A stretch of DNA of 64,000 nucleotides from Microbacterium sp. 1.5R. GTDB lineage: Bacteria > Actinomycetota > Actinomycetes > Actinomycetales > Microbacteriaceae. Of the stretch, positions 39,728 to 49,126 are shown one piece after another; the first letter of the stretch is position 1; each line of letters opens with the position of its first letter. Made by a program: the position numbers and the translations under genes. Where the stretch lies: contig NZ_CP018151.1 of assembly GCF_001889265.1 (NCBI RefSeq), positions 2,542,001 through 2,606,000 of the forward strand. The letters run 5' to 3'. The notes below the pieces were generated by a model. It saw only the letters and a list, made by a program, of their open reading frames with translations. It did not search any database and was not told where the DNA came from.

Positions 39728-40411
39728 GTGGCCCAGGTCCTGGTGTTGACCAATGCTCCGGTCTCGGAGCAGGTCCTGCCCGCACTCGAGCTCCTCAGCC
39801 ATCGAGTGCGTCAGATCCCGGCCGAGCCCGCCCAACTCGTGAGCGCCCCCGAGTACGACATCGTGATCGTCGACGGTCGTCTCGATCTCGTCGGGGCGAA
39901 GTCCCTCTGCCGCCTGCTGCGGGCCACAGGGCAGGACGCCCCGCTGCTGCTCGTCGTCACCGAGGGCGGCATGAGCGCCCTCTCGGGCGAGTGGGGCATC
40001 GACGACGTGCTGCTGTCGACTGCGGGGCCGGCCGAGACCGACGCGCGGGTCAGGCTCGCACTCGCACGCCGTGACGAGGTCGCCGAACCGACCCGCGTAC
40101 AGGCGTCGGGCGTCACGATCGACGAGCAGTCCTATTCGGCGAAGCTCCGCGGACGCCCGTTGGACCTCACCTACAAGGAGTTCCAGCTGCTGCACTTCCT
40201 CGCCACGCACCCCTCTCGCGTGTTCACCCGCGAGCAGCTGCTCAGCGAGGTGTGGGGATACGACTACTTCGGCGGCACCAGAACGGTCGACGTGCACGTC
40301 CGCCGACTGCGGGCGAAGCTGGGCGACCAGGAGCAGATCATCGGCACGGTGCGCAACGTCGGCTACCGATTCAACGTCTACGACGAGGAGCCGGTCGCCG
40401 CTGCGCGCTGA
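39728..40411 (+). CDS. glnR: GlnR-like nitrogen-response regulator
   Basis: 227-aa OmpR-like regulator. The receiver-like N-terminus ([24 protein letters not shown], then [23 protein letters not shown]) and the C-terminal winged helix ([36 protein letters not shown]) closely resemble Streptomyces and mycobacterial GlnR, an orphan regulator of nitrogen assimilation. No histidine kinase is adjacent, which fits the orphan class. The GTG at 39728 has AAGGAG about 6 nt upstream. It precedes ppk, and a separate -10 for ppk is seen, so ppk may be transcribed both ways. Confidence 0.88.
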   Translation: MAQVLVLTNAPVSEQVLPALELLSHRVRQIPAEPAQLVSAPEYDIVIVDGRLDLVGAKSLCRLLRATGQDAPLLLVVTEGGMSALSGEWGIDDVLLSTAGPAETDARVRLALARRDEVAEPTRVQASGVTIDEQSYSAKLRGRPLDLTYKEFQLLHFLATHPSRVFTREQLLSEVWGYDYFGGTRTVDVHVRRLRAKLGDQEQIIGTVRNVGYRFNVYDEEPVAAAR

Positions 40412-40465
40412 CGCACGAGAGGTCAGTTCACGCGCGCGACACCTCACGGTGCTTAGATGTACCCC

Positions 40466-42631
40466 ATGATCGATCCCGCACTCGCCGACGCAGGTCTCGG
40501 TGACGCTGAAGATGACGACTTCGATGCCATCGAGTCCCCGGACGCGCTCCTCCCCGACCACCGCTACCTCGATCGTGAGCTGAGCTGGCTCGCGTTCAAC
40601 CAGCGCGTGCTCGAGCTGGCGGAGGATCCCTCGCTCCCCGAACTCGAGCGCGCGAACTTCCTCGCCATCTTCGCGAGCAACCTCGATGAGTTCTTCATGG
40701 TCCGCGTCGCCGGGCTCAAGCGTCGCATCGTGACCGGCCTGGCCGTGCCCACCAACATCGGCCGCTCCCCCGCCGACGCCCTCGCCGACATCGCTCGCGA
40801 GGCGCACGCGCTGCAGCTGCGCCACGCCGACGCGTGGAAGTCGCTGGTGCGACCGGCTCTCGCCGAATCCGGCATCGAGATCACCGAATGGTCCGAGCTC
40901 AGCGACGACGAGCGGTCCAAGCTCTCCGAGTACTTCGGCGCGCAGGTCTTCCCCGTCCTCATGCCGCTCGCGGTCGACCCCGCGCACCCCTTCCCGTACA
41001 TCTCGGGACTGTCGCTCAACCTCGCCATCCGCATCCGCAACGCCCGCACCGGCCGCCAGGAGTTCGCCCGCCTCAAGGTGCCGCCCATGCTTCCCCGCTT
41101 CGTCGAGGTGCCCGGAACCGGCGAGATCAAGCGCTTCCTGACGCTCGAGGAACTGATCGCCAACCACCTCGGCGACCTCTTCCCCGGTATGGAGGTCCTC
41201 GATCACCACGCCTTCCGCCTGACCCGCAACGAGGACGTGGAGATCGAGGAGGACGAGAGCGAGAACCTCATCCAGGCGCTCGAGGCCGAGCTGCTGCGGC
41301 GCCGCTTCGGCCCGCCCATCCGCCTCGAGATCACGGACGACATGGACGAGGTCACGATGGACCTCCTCGTGCGCGAGCTCGAGATCACCGACCAGGAGAT
41401 CTACCGCCTGCCCGGGCCGCTCGATCTGCGCGGCCTGTTCGACCTGTCGCGCATCGACCGACCCGATCTCCGCTACCCGCCGCATCTGCCCACCACCGCG
41501 GTCGCCTTCCAGCCCACCGGCAGCAACACGCGGGCCGACATCTTCAAGGCGATCCGCAAGTCGGACGTGCTCGTGCACCACCCGTACGAGTCGTTCACCA
41601 CCAGCGTCGTGGCGTTCCTCGAGCAGGCGGCGCGCGACCCGCACGTGCTGGCCATCAAGCAGACGCTCTATCGCACCTCGGGTGACAGCCCGATCGTCGA
41701 GGCGCTGATCAACGCCGCCGAGTCCGGCAAGCAGGTGCTGGCGCTGGTCGAGGTCAAGGCCCGCTTCGACGAGGCCAACAACATCGTCTGGGCGCGCAAG
41801 CTCGAGAAGGCGGGAGTCCACGTCGTCTACGGCCTCGTCGGACTCAAGACCCACTGCAAGCTCGCCCTCGTCATCCGCGAGGAGGACGGCGTGCTGCGCC
41901 ACTACTCGCACATCGGCACGGGCAACTACAACCCGAAGACCAGCCGCATCTACGAGGACTTCGGGCTGTTCACCACCGACGCCCAGGTGGGCAAGGACCT
42001 CACGCGTCTGTTCAACGAGCTCAGCGGCTACGCGATCGAGAAGAAGTTCAAGCGTCTGCTCGTGGCGCCGCTTCACCTGCGCAAGGGACTGGTGCGCCAG
42101 ATCGACCACGAGCGCCGCAATGCCGAGGACGGCAAGCCCGCCGGCATCCGCATCAAGGTGAACTCGATGGTCGACGAAGAGGTCATCGACGCTCTGTACC
42201 GCGCCAGCGCCGCCGGCGTGAAGGTCGACGTGTGGGTCCGTGGGATCTGCAGCCTGCGCACCGACCTCGAGGGCATCAGCGACAACATCACCGTCCGCAG
42301 CATCCTCGGCCGGTACCTCGAGCACTCGCGCATCTTCGCATTCCACAACGACGGCGACGCCCAGGTCTACATCGGCAGCGCCGACATGATGCATCGCAAC
42401 CTCGACCGCCGCGTCGAGGCGCTGGTGCGCGTCACCGACCCGGTCCACATGAAGGATCTGCTCGATTTCTTCGATCTCGCCATGGACCCGGGAACCACGT
42501 CGTGGCACCTCGGAGCCGACGGCGTCTGGACCCGCCACGCCGAGGATGCCGCAGGCAAGCCCCTCGTCGACCTGCAGGACAAGACCATGGGGTTGATCCA
42601 GCGGCGTCGTCGAGCACGGGCGGTTCGATGA
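40466..42631 (+). CDS. ppk1: Polyphosphate kinase 1
   Basis: 721-aa enzyme making polyphosphate from ATP. N-terminal [17 protein letters not shown], central [14 protein letters not shown] and [21 protein letters not shown], the autophosphorylated His region [11 protein letters not shown], and [23 protein letters not shown] are all present. The ATG at 40466 is chosen over one at 40457 because TAGATG ends 6 nt before it, the leaderless pattern. The stop overlaps the next gene (ATGA). Confidence 0.95.
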   Translation: MIDPALADAGLGDAEDDDFDAIESPDALLPDHRYLDRELSWLAFNQRVLELAEDPSLPELERANFLAIFASNLDEFFMVRVAGLKRRIVTGLAVPTNIGRSPADALADIAREAHALQLRHADAWKSLVRPALAESGIEITEWSELSDDERSKLSEYFGAQVFPVLMPLAVDPAHPFPYISGLSLNLAIRIRNARTGRQEFARLKVPPMLPRFVEVPGTGEIKRFLTLEELIANHLGDLFPGMEVLDHHAFRLTRNEDVEIEEDESENLIQALEAELLRRRFGPPIRLEITDDMDEVTMDLLVRELEITDQEIYRLPGPLDLRGLFDLSRIDRPDLRYPPHLPTTAVAFQPTGSNTRADIFKAIRKSDVLVHHPYESFTTSVVAFLEQAARDPHVLAIKQTLYRTSGDSPIVEALINAAESGKQVLALVEVKARFDEANNIVWARKLEKAGVHVVYGLVGLKTHCKLALVIREEDGVLRHYSHIGTGNYNPKTSRIYEDFGLFTTDAQVGKDLTRLFNELSGYAIEKKFKRLLVAPLHLRKGLVRQIDHERRNAEDGKPAGIRIKVNSMVDEEVIDALYRASAAGVKVDVWVRGICSLRTDLEGISDNITVRSILGRYLEHSRIFAFHNDGDAQVYIGSADMMHRNLDRRVEALVRVTDPVHMKDLLDFFDLAMDPGTTSWHLGADGVWTRHAEDAAGKPLVDLQDKTMGLIQRRRRARAVR

Positions 42632-43605
42632 GCGCGCACACGAGCACCCAGACCGCACGGTCGAAATGGACGGACAAGGCCGTGTATGCGGCCGGCGCGG
42701 TCGTGTGGAGGCTCATCGACGGCAAGCTGCGCATCCTCCTGATCCATCGCACGAAGTACCGCGACGTCACGCTCCCCAAGGGCAAGGTGGATCCCGGCGA
42801 GATGCTCGCCGAGACCGCGGTGCGCGAGGTGCATGAGGAGACCGGCATCCGCGTCTCCCTCGGCGTGCCCGTCGGCGTCAGTCGGTACCACCTGCCGTCG
42901 AGCAAGCAGAAGGTCGTGCACTACTGGGCGGCCGAGGCGACGGCCGACGCGATCCGCGCCTCGACCTTCGTGCCGAACCGCGAGATCGCCGCGCTCGAAT
43001 GGGTGAGCGTCAAGAAGGCCCGCGCCCGGCTGAGCTACCCCGTCGACATCGAGATCCTCGACTTCTTCACGCAGCTCGTCGACGACGGCGTGCTGCGCAC
43101 CTTCCCGATCATCGCTCTGCGTCATGCGAAGGCGCTTTCGCGCTCGGACTGGGACGGGGCGGATGCCGCACGGCCTCTGACAGACCGCGGCGAGCAGCAG
43201 GCGAAGTCGATCGTCGGTCCGCTGCGGGCCTTCGGTGTGCGCAAGATCATCACGAGCGATGCCGTGCGCTGCATGCAGACCGTGGCGCCCCTCGCGAAAG
43301 CCCTCGACCGCAAGACCGTCACCACCCCGAAGATCAGTCAGGATGCGTGGGAGGACGGCGACGACGATCTGCGTTCCGTGGTCGGCCGGCGCGTGCGCTC
43401 CGGCAAGCCCGCCGTGCTGTGCAGCCATGGCCCGGTCCTCCCTGGAATCCTGACGGAGATCGCGCTGGCGACCGGCACCGTCCGCGGCTCGTACGTGAGC
43501 AGCGCAGCCGATCTCGAACCGGCCGCCTTCTCGGTCGTCCACCTCTCGGCGTCGAATCCGGGGTCGGGGATCATCGCGATCGAGACGCACATCCCCAAGG
43601 CGTGA
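42628..43605 (+). CDS. mutT1: MutT1-like Nudix hydrolase / phosphohistidine phosphatase fusion
   Basis: 325-aa two-domain protein. The Nudix domain (about 15-145) carries a Nudix box [23 protein letters not shown]. The second domain (about 155-325) is a histidine-phosphatase (SixA-type) fold beginning [10 protein letters not shown], with the RHxK pair, and LCSHGPVLP. Mycobacterial MutT1, which has the same fusion and lies beside ppk1, cleans 8-oxo-dGTP and diadenosine polyphosphates. Coupled to ppk by a 4-bp overlap. Confidence 0.9.
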   Translation: MSAHTSTQTARSKWTDKAVYAAGAVVWRLIDGKLRILLIHRTKYRDVTLPKGKVDPGEMLAETAVREVHEETGIRVSLGVPVGVSRYHLPSSKQKVVHYWAAEATADAIRASTFVPNREIAALEWVSVKKARARLSYPVDIEILDFFTQLVDDGVLRTFPIIALRHAKALSRSDWDGADAARPLTDRGEQQAKSIVGPLRAFGVRKIITSDAVRCMQTVAPLAKALDRKTVTTPKISQDAWEDGDDDLRSVVGRRVRSGKPAVLCSHGPVLPGILTEIALATGTVRGSYVSSAADLEPAAFSVVHLSASNPGSGIIAIETHIPKA

Positions 43606-43635
43606 CACCGTCCGTCTCGCGCCGCGAGCCGTGGG

Positions 43636-43665
43636 AAGGCCGCACCCGGTTCCGGGTGCGGCCTT
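43636..43665. terminator. Rho-independent terminator
   Basis: Perfect 14-bp stem AAGGCCGCACCCGG / CCGGGTGCGGCCTT with a TT loop, separating the ppk operon from pstS. Confidence 0.85.
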
Positions 43666-43691
43666 TCGCATGCCCCAGAGAGACGCGTGCC

Positions 43692-43709
43692 GTTCACCTC
43701 CCGTTCACC
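43692..43709 (+). promoter_or_regulatory. PHO box upstream of pstS
   Basis: Two direct GTTCACC repeats (43692-43698 and 43703-43709), 11 bp apart, exactly as in the Streptomyces PhoP and mycobacterial RegX3 target consensus. A third related GTTAACC follows at 43726-43732. Located about 90-105 bp before the pstS start. Confidence 0.85.
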
Positions 43710-43797
43710 TGCGCGGGAGAGTCTCGTTAACCGCCGCACATAGCGTCACTGTGTGCCCTGCACCGGGCCCCACCCATCAAAGATCGAAGGATCCACA

Positions 43798-44901
43798 GTG
43801 AAGATCTCCCGAATCGCACGTATCGGCGCCGTCGGCGCCGTTGCCGCTCTCGCACTCGCCGGCTGTGCCGCGAACGAAGGCGGAACCGGCGGCTCCACCG
43901 ACGCCCCGAGCGAGTCCACGCTCTCCGGCACGATCGAGGCCACCGGCGCCTCCTCGCAGGAGGCCGCGCAGCAGTCCTGGGTCGCCGCATTCCAGACCGC
44001 CAACCCCGACACGACGGTGAACTACACCGCCACCGGTTCGGGCACCGGCCGCGAGAACTTCATCGCCGGCTCCTCGAACTTCATCGGCTCCGACCGCGCG
44101 TTCGACGCCGACGAGCTCGCCGCAGGCGGCTTCGGCTCCTGCACCTCCGACGACATCGTCGAGATCCCCGTCTACATCTCGCCCGTCGCCGTCGCGTTCA
44201 ACCTCGAGGGCATCGACGAGCTGAACCTCGACGGCCAGACCATCGCGAAGATCTTCTCCGGCGCCATCACCAACTGGAACGACGCCGCCATCGCCTCGCA
44301 GAACGAGGGCGTGGAGCTTCCCGACCAGGCGATCGTCCCCGTGCACCGCGCAGACGCGTCGGGCACGCAGGAGACCTTCACCAAGTACCTCAGCGCCGTC
44401 GCCCCCGACGTGTGGACCTTCGAGGCCAGCGACGAGTGGCCGCTGTCGACCGGTGAGGCCGGCGACGGCACCTCGGGCGTCGTCGACGCGATCACCAACG
44501 GTGTCGGCTACATCGGCTTCGCCGACGCATCACGCACCGCTGACCTGGGCCAGGTCGCCGTCGAGGTCGAGGGCGAGTACGTCGCGTACTCCGCCGAGGC
44601 AGCCGCAGCGCTCGTCGAGGCATCCCCGCTCGAGGAGGGGCGCTCCGACCACGACCTCGCGTACGCCGTCGACCCGGCCGCAGCGCCCGCCGGCTCGTAC
44701 CCGATCGCACTCGTCTCGTACCTCATCGGCTGCGTCGAGTACGACGACGCCGAGACCGCCGGTCTCGTGAAGGCGTACTTCCAGTACGTCGCATCGGCCG
44801 AGGGCCAGGACGCTGCAGCAGAGGCCGCGGGCAGCGCCCCGATCTCGGACAGCCTGCGCGAGCAGATCAACACGGCGATCGACGCGATCGTCACGGAGTG
44901 A
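43798..44901 (+). CDS. pstS: Phosphate-binding lipoprotein PstS
   Basis: 367-aa periplasm-equivalent phosphate receptor of the Pst importer. Lipobox ALAGC at residue 23. The mature domain shows TGASSQEAAQQSW, VNYTATGSGTGRENF and SNFIGSDRAF, which form the phosphate-binding loops, and VHRADASGTQETFTKYL. GTG start at 43798. A PHO box precedes it, and a large hairpin separates it from pstC. Confidence 0.96.
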   Translation: MKISRIARIGAVGAVAALALAGCAANEGGTGGSTDAPSESTLSGTIEATGASSQEAAQQSWVAAFQTANPDTTVNYTATGSGTGRENFIAGSSNFIGSDRAFDADELAAGGFGSCTSDDIVEIPVYISPVAVAFNLEGIDELNLDGQTIAKIFSGAITNWNDAAIASQNEGVELPDQAIVPVHRADASGTQETFTKYLSAVAPDVWTFEASDEWPLSTGEAGDGTSGVVDAITNGVGYIGFADASRTADLGQVAVEVEGEYVAYSAEAAAALVEASPLEEGRSDHDLAYAVDPAAAPAGSYPIALVSYLIGCVEYDDAETAGLVKAYFQYVASAEGQDAAAEAAGSAPISDSLREQINTAIDAIVTE

Positions 44902-44938
44902 TCGACGGCTCAGCACACCGCTGAGCCCCGGTCCCGAC

Positions 44939-44983
44939 GCCCCCGTGGTGTCGGTCGTAGGACTCGACCGACACCGCGGGGGC
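44939..44983 (+). terminator. Large hairpin between pstS and pstC
   Basis: Arms 44939-44957 and 44965-44983 form a stem of about 19 bp with one T-G wobble and a 7-nt loop. There is no T tract, so it more likely stabilises the pstS message or partly attenuates transcription into pstC than fully terminates it. Confidence 0.6.
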
Positions 44984-45030
44984 ACCCGCATGAAAACCCC
45001 GAACGTCCCTCAGAGCCTGGAGTCGCTCCG

Positions 45031-45999
45031 ATGACCACAACCTCAACGGGTCCCGATACCACCCGTTCCACCGGGACGCGCACCGCTCCCCGCCGCCGCG
45101 GCGACCTCGTCTTCTCGGGCACCGCGCTGGCGGCGGGAATCATCATCCTCGTCACCCTCGCCGCGGTGGCCGTCTTCCTCATCGTGCAGGCGATCCCCGC
45201 ACTGTCGTCCGACACCTCCAACAACCACATCCTCGAAGGGCAGTCGTTCCTGTCGTGGGTGTGGCCGTTCGTCTTCGGAACGCTGTGGTCGAGCTTCATC
45301 GCCCTCGTCATCGCCGCCCCGATCGCCATCGGCATCGCGCTCTTCATCTCGCACTACGCCCCTCGCCGCCTCGCCGGCGTCCTCGGCTACATCATCGACC
45401 TGCTGGCCGCCGTGCCCTCGGTCGTCTTCGGCCTCTGGGGAGCGCTCACCTTCGCGCCGATGCTCGTGCCCTTCTACAAGTGGCTGAACACGAACCTCGG
45501 CTTCATCCCGCTCTTCAGCGGAACGCCCTCCGGAACCGGCAAGACGATCCTCACCGCCTCCCTGGTGCTCGCGGTGATGATCCTGCCGATCATGACCGCG
45601 ATCTGCCGCGAGGTCTTCCTGCAGACGCCGAAGCTTCACGAAGAGGCGGCCCTCGCGCTGGGAGCCACGCGCTGGGAGATGGTCCGGATGGCCGTGCTCC
45701 CCTTCGCACGCAGCGGAATGGTGTCGGGCGCGATGCTCGGTCTCGGTCGCGCACTCGGCGAGACGATGGCAGTGACCCTCGTGCTCTCGCCGCTCGGCAT
45801 CGTCACCTTCAACCTGATCAACCCGGAGAACCCCACGACGATCCCTGCGATCATCGCGCTGCGGTTCCCCGAGGCCCACGACGAAGGCGTCAACACGCTG
45901 ATCGCCGCGGGTCTGATCCTCTTCATCGTCACCTTCGCGGTCAACTTCGTGGCCCGCTGGATCGTCTCGCGCCGCGCCGAGTTCTCGGGAGCCAACTGA
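45031..45999 (+). CDS. pstC: Phosphate ABC transporter permease PstC
   Basis: 322-aa inner-membrane permease with six predicted transmembrane segments and the conserved loop EEAALALGATRWEMVRMAVLPFARSGMVSGAMLGLGRALGETMAV, the EAA motif that contacts PstB. Cytoplasmic N-terminus rich in Thr/Arg. It is followed after one base by pstA. Confidence 0.96.
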   Translation: MTTTSTGPDTTRSTGTRTAPRRRGDLVFSGTALAAGIIILVTLAAVAVFLIVQAIPALSSDTSNNHILEGQSFLSWVWPFVFGTLWSSFIALVIAAPIAIGIALFISHYAPRRLAGVLGYIIDLLAAVPSVVFGLWGALTFAPMLVPFYKWLNTNLGFIPLFSGTPSGTGKTILTASLVLAVMILPIMTAICREVFLQTPKLHEEAALALGATRWEMVRMAVLPFARSGMVSGAMLGLGRALGETMAVTLVLSPLGIVTFNLINPENPTTIPAIIALRFPEAHDEGVNTLIAAGLILFIVTFAVNFVARWIVSRRAEFSGAN

Positions 46000-46000
46000 C

Positions 46001-47110
46001 ATGACCGCCACTCTCACGCCCTCGCCGTCGCCCGCGTCCGTCGTCGCCCCGACGCACATCACCTCGGCCGGCCACCTGCCCAAGTGGGCCCCCTGGGCAC
46101 TGCTGCTGGTCGCATTCGTCGTGTCGGCGACGATCTTCGCCTTCATGAACGTGGGCAACGACCCCGCCGACTTCAACATCGCGCTGACGCTCGTCGTCGG
46201 CCTGCTGTTCTACATGGTGCTCATCATGGTGATCTCCACCGTGGTCGAGAGCCGTCGCCACGCGATCGACCGTCTCATGACGGCGCTGGTCTCCGGCGCC
46301 TTCGTGGTCGCGCTCCTGCCCCTGATCTCGCTGCTCTACACCGTGGTCGTCAACGGCCTCATGCGGTTCGACGGAGAGTTCTTCAGCTTCTCGATGCGCA
46401 ATATCGTCGGCGAGGGCGGCGGCGCGGTGCACGCCATCTGGGGCACGCTGCTCATCACCCTCGGCGCGACGATCATCTCGGTGCCGATCGGCCTGATGAC
46501 CTCGATCTACCTCGTCGAGTACGGCGAAGGCCGCAAGCTCGCGCGCGGCATCACCTTCCTCGTCGACGTCATGACCGGCATCCCGTCGATCGTCGCCGGT
46601 CTCTTCATCTACTCGGTCTTCTCGATCATCGTCGGACCGGGCACGCGAATGGGCATCATGGGTTCGCTCGCGCTCTCGGTGCTGATGATCCCGGTCGTCG
46701 TGCGCGGCTCGGAAGAGCTGCTGCGCATCGTGCCGAACGAGCTCCGCGAGGCGGCCTACGCACTCGGCGTGCCGAAGTGGCTCACCATCCTCAAGGTCGT
46801 GCTGCCCACCGCGATCGCCGGAATCCTGACGAGCATCATGCTGGCCATCTCCCGAGTGATCGGCGAGACCGCCCCGCTGCTGCTCACCGTCGGAATCGTG
46901 CAGGGCATGAACCTGAACATGTTCAGCGGCCAGATGGCCACACTGCCGGTGTTCTCGTACATGCAGGCCAAATACCCCGGCATCCCCGTCGATGCCTACC
47001 TCGAGCGGGCCTGGGCAGCCGCCCTCACCCTGATCGTCATCGTGATGGTGTTGAACCTCCTGGCTCGCGTCATCGCCAAGGTGTTCGCCCCCAAGATCAA
47101 CGGCCGCTGA
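46001..47110 (+). CDS. pstA: Phosphate ABC transporter permease PstA
   Basis: 369-aa permease partner of PstC. EAA loop is [48 protein letters not shown]. Additional N-terminal transmembrane segments make it longer than the E. coli protein (about 300 aa), as in other actinobacteria. Overlapping-style spacing with pstC shows an operon. Confidence 0.95.
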   Translation: MTATLTPSPSPASVVAPTHITSAGHLPKWAPWALLLVAFVVSATIFAFMNVGNDPADFNIALTLVVGLLFYMVLIMVISTVVESRRHAIDRLMTALVSGAFVVALLPLISLLYTVVVNGLMRFDGEFFSFSMRNIVGEGGGAVHAIWGTLLITLGATIISVPIGLMTSIYLVEYGEGRKLARGITFLVDVMTGIPSIVAGLFIYSVFSIIVGPGTRMGIMGSLALSVLMIPVVVRGSEELLRIVPNELREAAYALGVPKWLTILKVVLPTAIAGILTSIMLAISRVIGETAPLLLTVGIVQGMNLNMFSGQMATLPVFSYMQAKYPGIPVDAYLERAWAAALTLIVIVMVLNLLARVIAKVFAPKINGR

Positions 47111-47147
47111 GCCGTCATACCCGACTGAAGAAGAAGAAGGATTTCAC

Positions 47148-47927
47148 GTGTCCAAGAGCATCGAAGTCAACGACCTCAACGTCTACTACAGCGACTTCCT
47201 CGCGGTCGAAGGCGTCAGCATCGACATCAAGCCCAACACCGTCACGGCCTTCATCGGCCCGTCGGGCTGCGGCAAGTCCACGTTCCTGCGCACCCTGAAC
47301 CGCATGCATGAGGTCATCCCCGGCGCGCGCGTCGAGGGCGAGGTGCTGATCGACGGCAAGAACCTCTACGGCACCGGGGTCGACCCCGTGCTCGTGCGCC
47401 GCCAGGTCGGCATGGTCTTCCAGCGCCCGAACCCGTTCCCGACCATGTCGATCAAGGAGAATGTGCTCGCGGGCGTCAAGCTCAACAACACGCGCATGGC
47501 CAAGAGCGACCAGGATGCCCTGGTCGAGAAGTCGCTGCGTGGGGCGAACCTCTGGAACGAGGTCAAGGACCGCCTCGACCGCCCGGGCTCCGGCCTGTCC
47601 GGCGGTCAGCAGCAGCGTCTCTGCATCGCGCGTGCCATCGCCGTCTCCCCCGACGTGATCCTCATGGACGAGCCCTGCTCGGCGCTCGACCCGATCTCGA
47701 CCTTCGCGATCGAGGAGCTCATCGCCGAGATCAAGACCCAGTACACGGTCGTCATCGTGACGCACAACATGCAGCAGGCGAGCCGCGTGTCCGACAAGAC
47801 GGCGTTCTTCAACATCGCGGGCACCGGCAAGCCGGGCAAGCTCATCGAGTACGACGACACCCGCACGATGTTCACCACTCCGTCTGTCCAGGCCACCGAG
47901 GACTACGTCTCGGGTCGCTTCGGATAA
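47148..47927 (+). CDS. pstB: Phosphate ABC transporter ATPase PstB
   Basis: 259-aa ATPase of the phosphate importer. Walker [10 protein letters not shown] near residue 39, signature [16 protein letters not shown] near 148, Walker [14 protein letters not shown], and the Pst-type ending [19 protein letters not shown] start at 47148. It closes the pst operon, followed by a terminator. Confidence 0.97.
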   Translation: MSKSIEVNDLNVYYSDFLAVEGVSIDIKPNTVTAFIGPSGCGKSTFLRTLNRMHEVIPGARVEGEVLIDGKNLYGTGVDPVLVRRQVGMVFQRPNPFPTMSIKENVLAGVKLNNTRMAKSDQDALVEKSLRGANLWNEVKDRLDRPGSGLSGGQQQRLCIARAIAVSPDVILMDEPCSALDPISTFAIEELIAEIKTQYTVVIVTHNMQQASRVSDKTAFFNIAGTGKPGKLIEYDDTRTMFTTPSVQATEDYVSGRFG

Positions 47928-47965
47928 GCATCCGCCTCAGCTTCGACCCGGGCGCCCGTTCTTCG

Positions 47966-47984
47966 CGGGCACAGCTTCGGAGCT
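47966..47984 (+). repeat. Short repeat copy 1 (CGGGCACAGCTTCGGAGCT)
   Basis: Related to the two copies at 49006-49023 and 49080-49097: it differs at one internal base (G for A) from their CGGGCACAACTTCGGA core, and it matches the second copy's flanking GAGCT. Lies between pstB and the DUF559 gene. Confidence 0.6.
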
Positions 47985-47991
47985 GCTGGTT

Positions 47992-48029
47992 CGAAACGCC
48001 GTGTGACCCTCTGGTCCCACGGCGTTTCG
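47992..48029 (+). terminator. Rho-independent terminator of the pst operon
   Basis: Perfect 12-bp stem CGAAACGCCGTG / CACGGCGTTTCG with a 14-nt loop, then TCGTTTTAG. Confidence 0.88.
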
Positions 48030-48111
48030 TCGTTTTAGTCCGAATCGGTGCCCGGGGCCAGACCGCGGCACTCATCCTGCAGAGACGAGCCAGGACGAAT
48101 TGCGTCCACAG

Positions 48112-48981
48112 ATGCCGGCATCATGGTCGAGAACGAGCATCGGGATCGCGGATGCTCCTCTGATGTGCAGCTCATCATCGATCGAGATCTGGACCTGGCG
48201 CGACCTTCGGGCGAGAAGCTCACGCCGGGCTCTCGACGCTCGCGTGCGGCGCGGGCAGCTCCGTCGAATCCGACGGGGGGTCTACGCTGCCGACACGGCC
48301 TGCGCGAGCGCCGTCGAGGCTGCTGAGCATGGAGGCTCTCTGGGATGCGCCAGCGCAGCGCGGCACCTCGGCATCTGGGTTCTCGAGGATCCAGCTCTGC
48401 ACGTCTGGCTTCGCGCAGACAGACACCATCACCCAGGCGTCAGCCGTGAGTGCACCTGCATCCGTCATTGGGATTCAGGCGCTTCTTCGCGAACGTTCGG
48501 GCTCCCTTCGGCACCTCGGATACTGCTGCAGATGCTCCACTGCCGCGGCGGCGAGGCGTTCTTCGTCGCGCTCGAGTCCGCGCGCCGCCTCGGCCTGATC
48601 GACGGCGATGGGCTGCGATGGCTGCGGCTGCACGTCGATACCTTTGGACGAGACCTGATCGACTTCTCCCGCGCGGATGCCGACAGCGGCCTGGAGTCAC
48701 TCGTTCGGCTGCGACTCCGCAAGTACGGATGGTTCGTCCGCTGCCAAGTGCGGTTCGTCGCGAGCGGCATCGTCGATCTCATGATCGATGATTGGCTTCT
48801 CATCGAGACGGATGGCAAGGCGAATCATGAGGGACAGTCGCATCGACACCGCGATCTCACCCGGGACGCCACGGCCGCAGCGTGGGGGCACGCCACACTT
48901 CGGTTCGACTATGCGATGGTCATACATGACTGGGATCTCGTCGAGCGAGCGATTGTCGGAATGATGGCGCTCAGGCCCTGA
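48112..48981 (+). CDS. AbiEi-like/DUF559 endonuclease-domain protein
   Basis: About 289-aa protein. The N-terminal region (LRARSSRRALDARVRRGQLRRIRRGVYA) resembles the winged-helix of AbiEi-type antitoxin proteins; the C-terminal region (SGLESLVRLRLRKYGWFVRCQVRF, then GIVDLMIDDWLLIETDGKANHEG) looks like the Vsr/DUF559 PD-(D/E)xK nuclease fold with Glu, Asp, and Glu-x-Asp-Gly-Lys. The true start is uncertain: TTG 48100, ATG 48112 and ATG 48163 are all in frame. No partner toxin gene is adjacent. Flanking repeats make it look mobile or repeat-associated. It is the least core-like gene of the window. Confidence 0.78.
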   Translation: MPASWSRTSIGIADAPLMCSSSSIEIWTWRDLRARSSRRALDARVRRGQLRRIRRGVYAADTACASAVEAAEHGGSLGCASAARHLGIWVLEDPALHVWLRADRHHHPGVSRECTCIRHWDSGASSRTFGLPSAPRILLQMLHCRGGEAFFVALESARRLGLIDGDGLRWLRLHVDTFGRDLIDFSRADADSGLESLVRLRLRKYGWFVRCQVRFVASGIVDLMIDDWLLIETDGKANHEGQSHRHRDLTRDATAAAWGHATLRFDYAMVIHDWDLVERAIVGMMALRP

Positions 48982-49005
48982 TCATTCTCGGATCAGCGCC
49001 CCATT

Positions 49006-49023
49006 TACGGGCACAACTTCGGA
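49006..49023 (+). repeat. Short repeat copy 2 (left arm of inverted pair)
   Basis: TACGGGCACAACTTCGGA, exact inverse of copy 3 at 49080-49097, 56 bp apart, directly after the DUF559 gene. Confidence 0.8.
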
Positions 49024-49079
49024 TGCCGGTCGACGACGCGCCGATCCGGGTGACTGCGCGCGGCGGGTCGGTCGAGAGC

Positions 49080-49097
49080 TCCGAAGTTGTGCCCGTA
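49080..49097 (-). repeat. Short repeat copy 3 (right arm of inverted pair)
   Basis: TCCGAAGTTGTGCCCGTA, reverse complement of copy 2. The pair could fold into an 18-bp hairpin of about 92 nt overall, resembling a REP/BIME or a miniature inverted-repeat element. Confidence 0.8.
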
Positions 49098-49126
49098 GCG
49101 GGCGGTCGGGCCAGGCGCACGGCACC

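Noticed and set aside
39686..42658. 990-aa minus-strand open frame antisense to glnR and ppk
   Set aside because: Shadow frame of high-GC coding; protein is Asp/Val/Leu/Glu-rich without motifs, while the plus strand shows well-known proteins.
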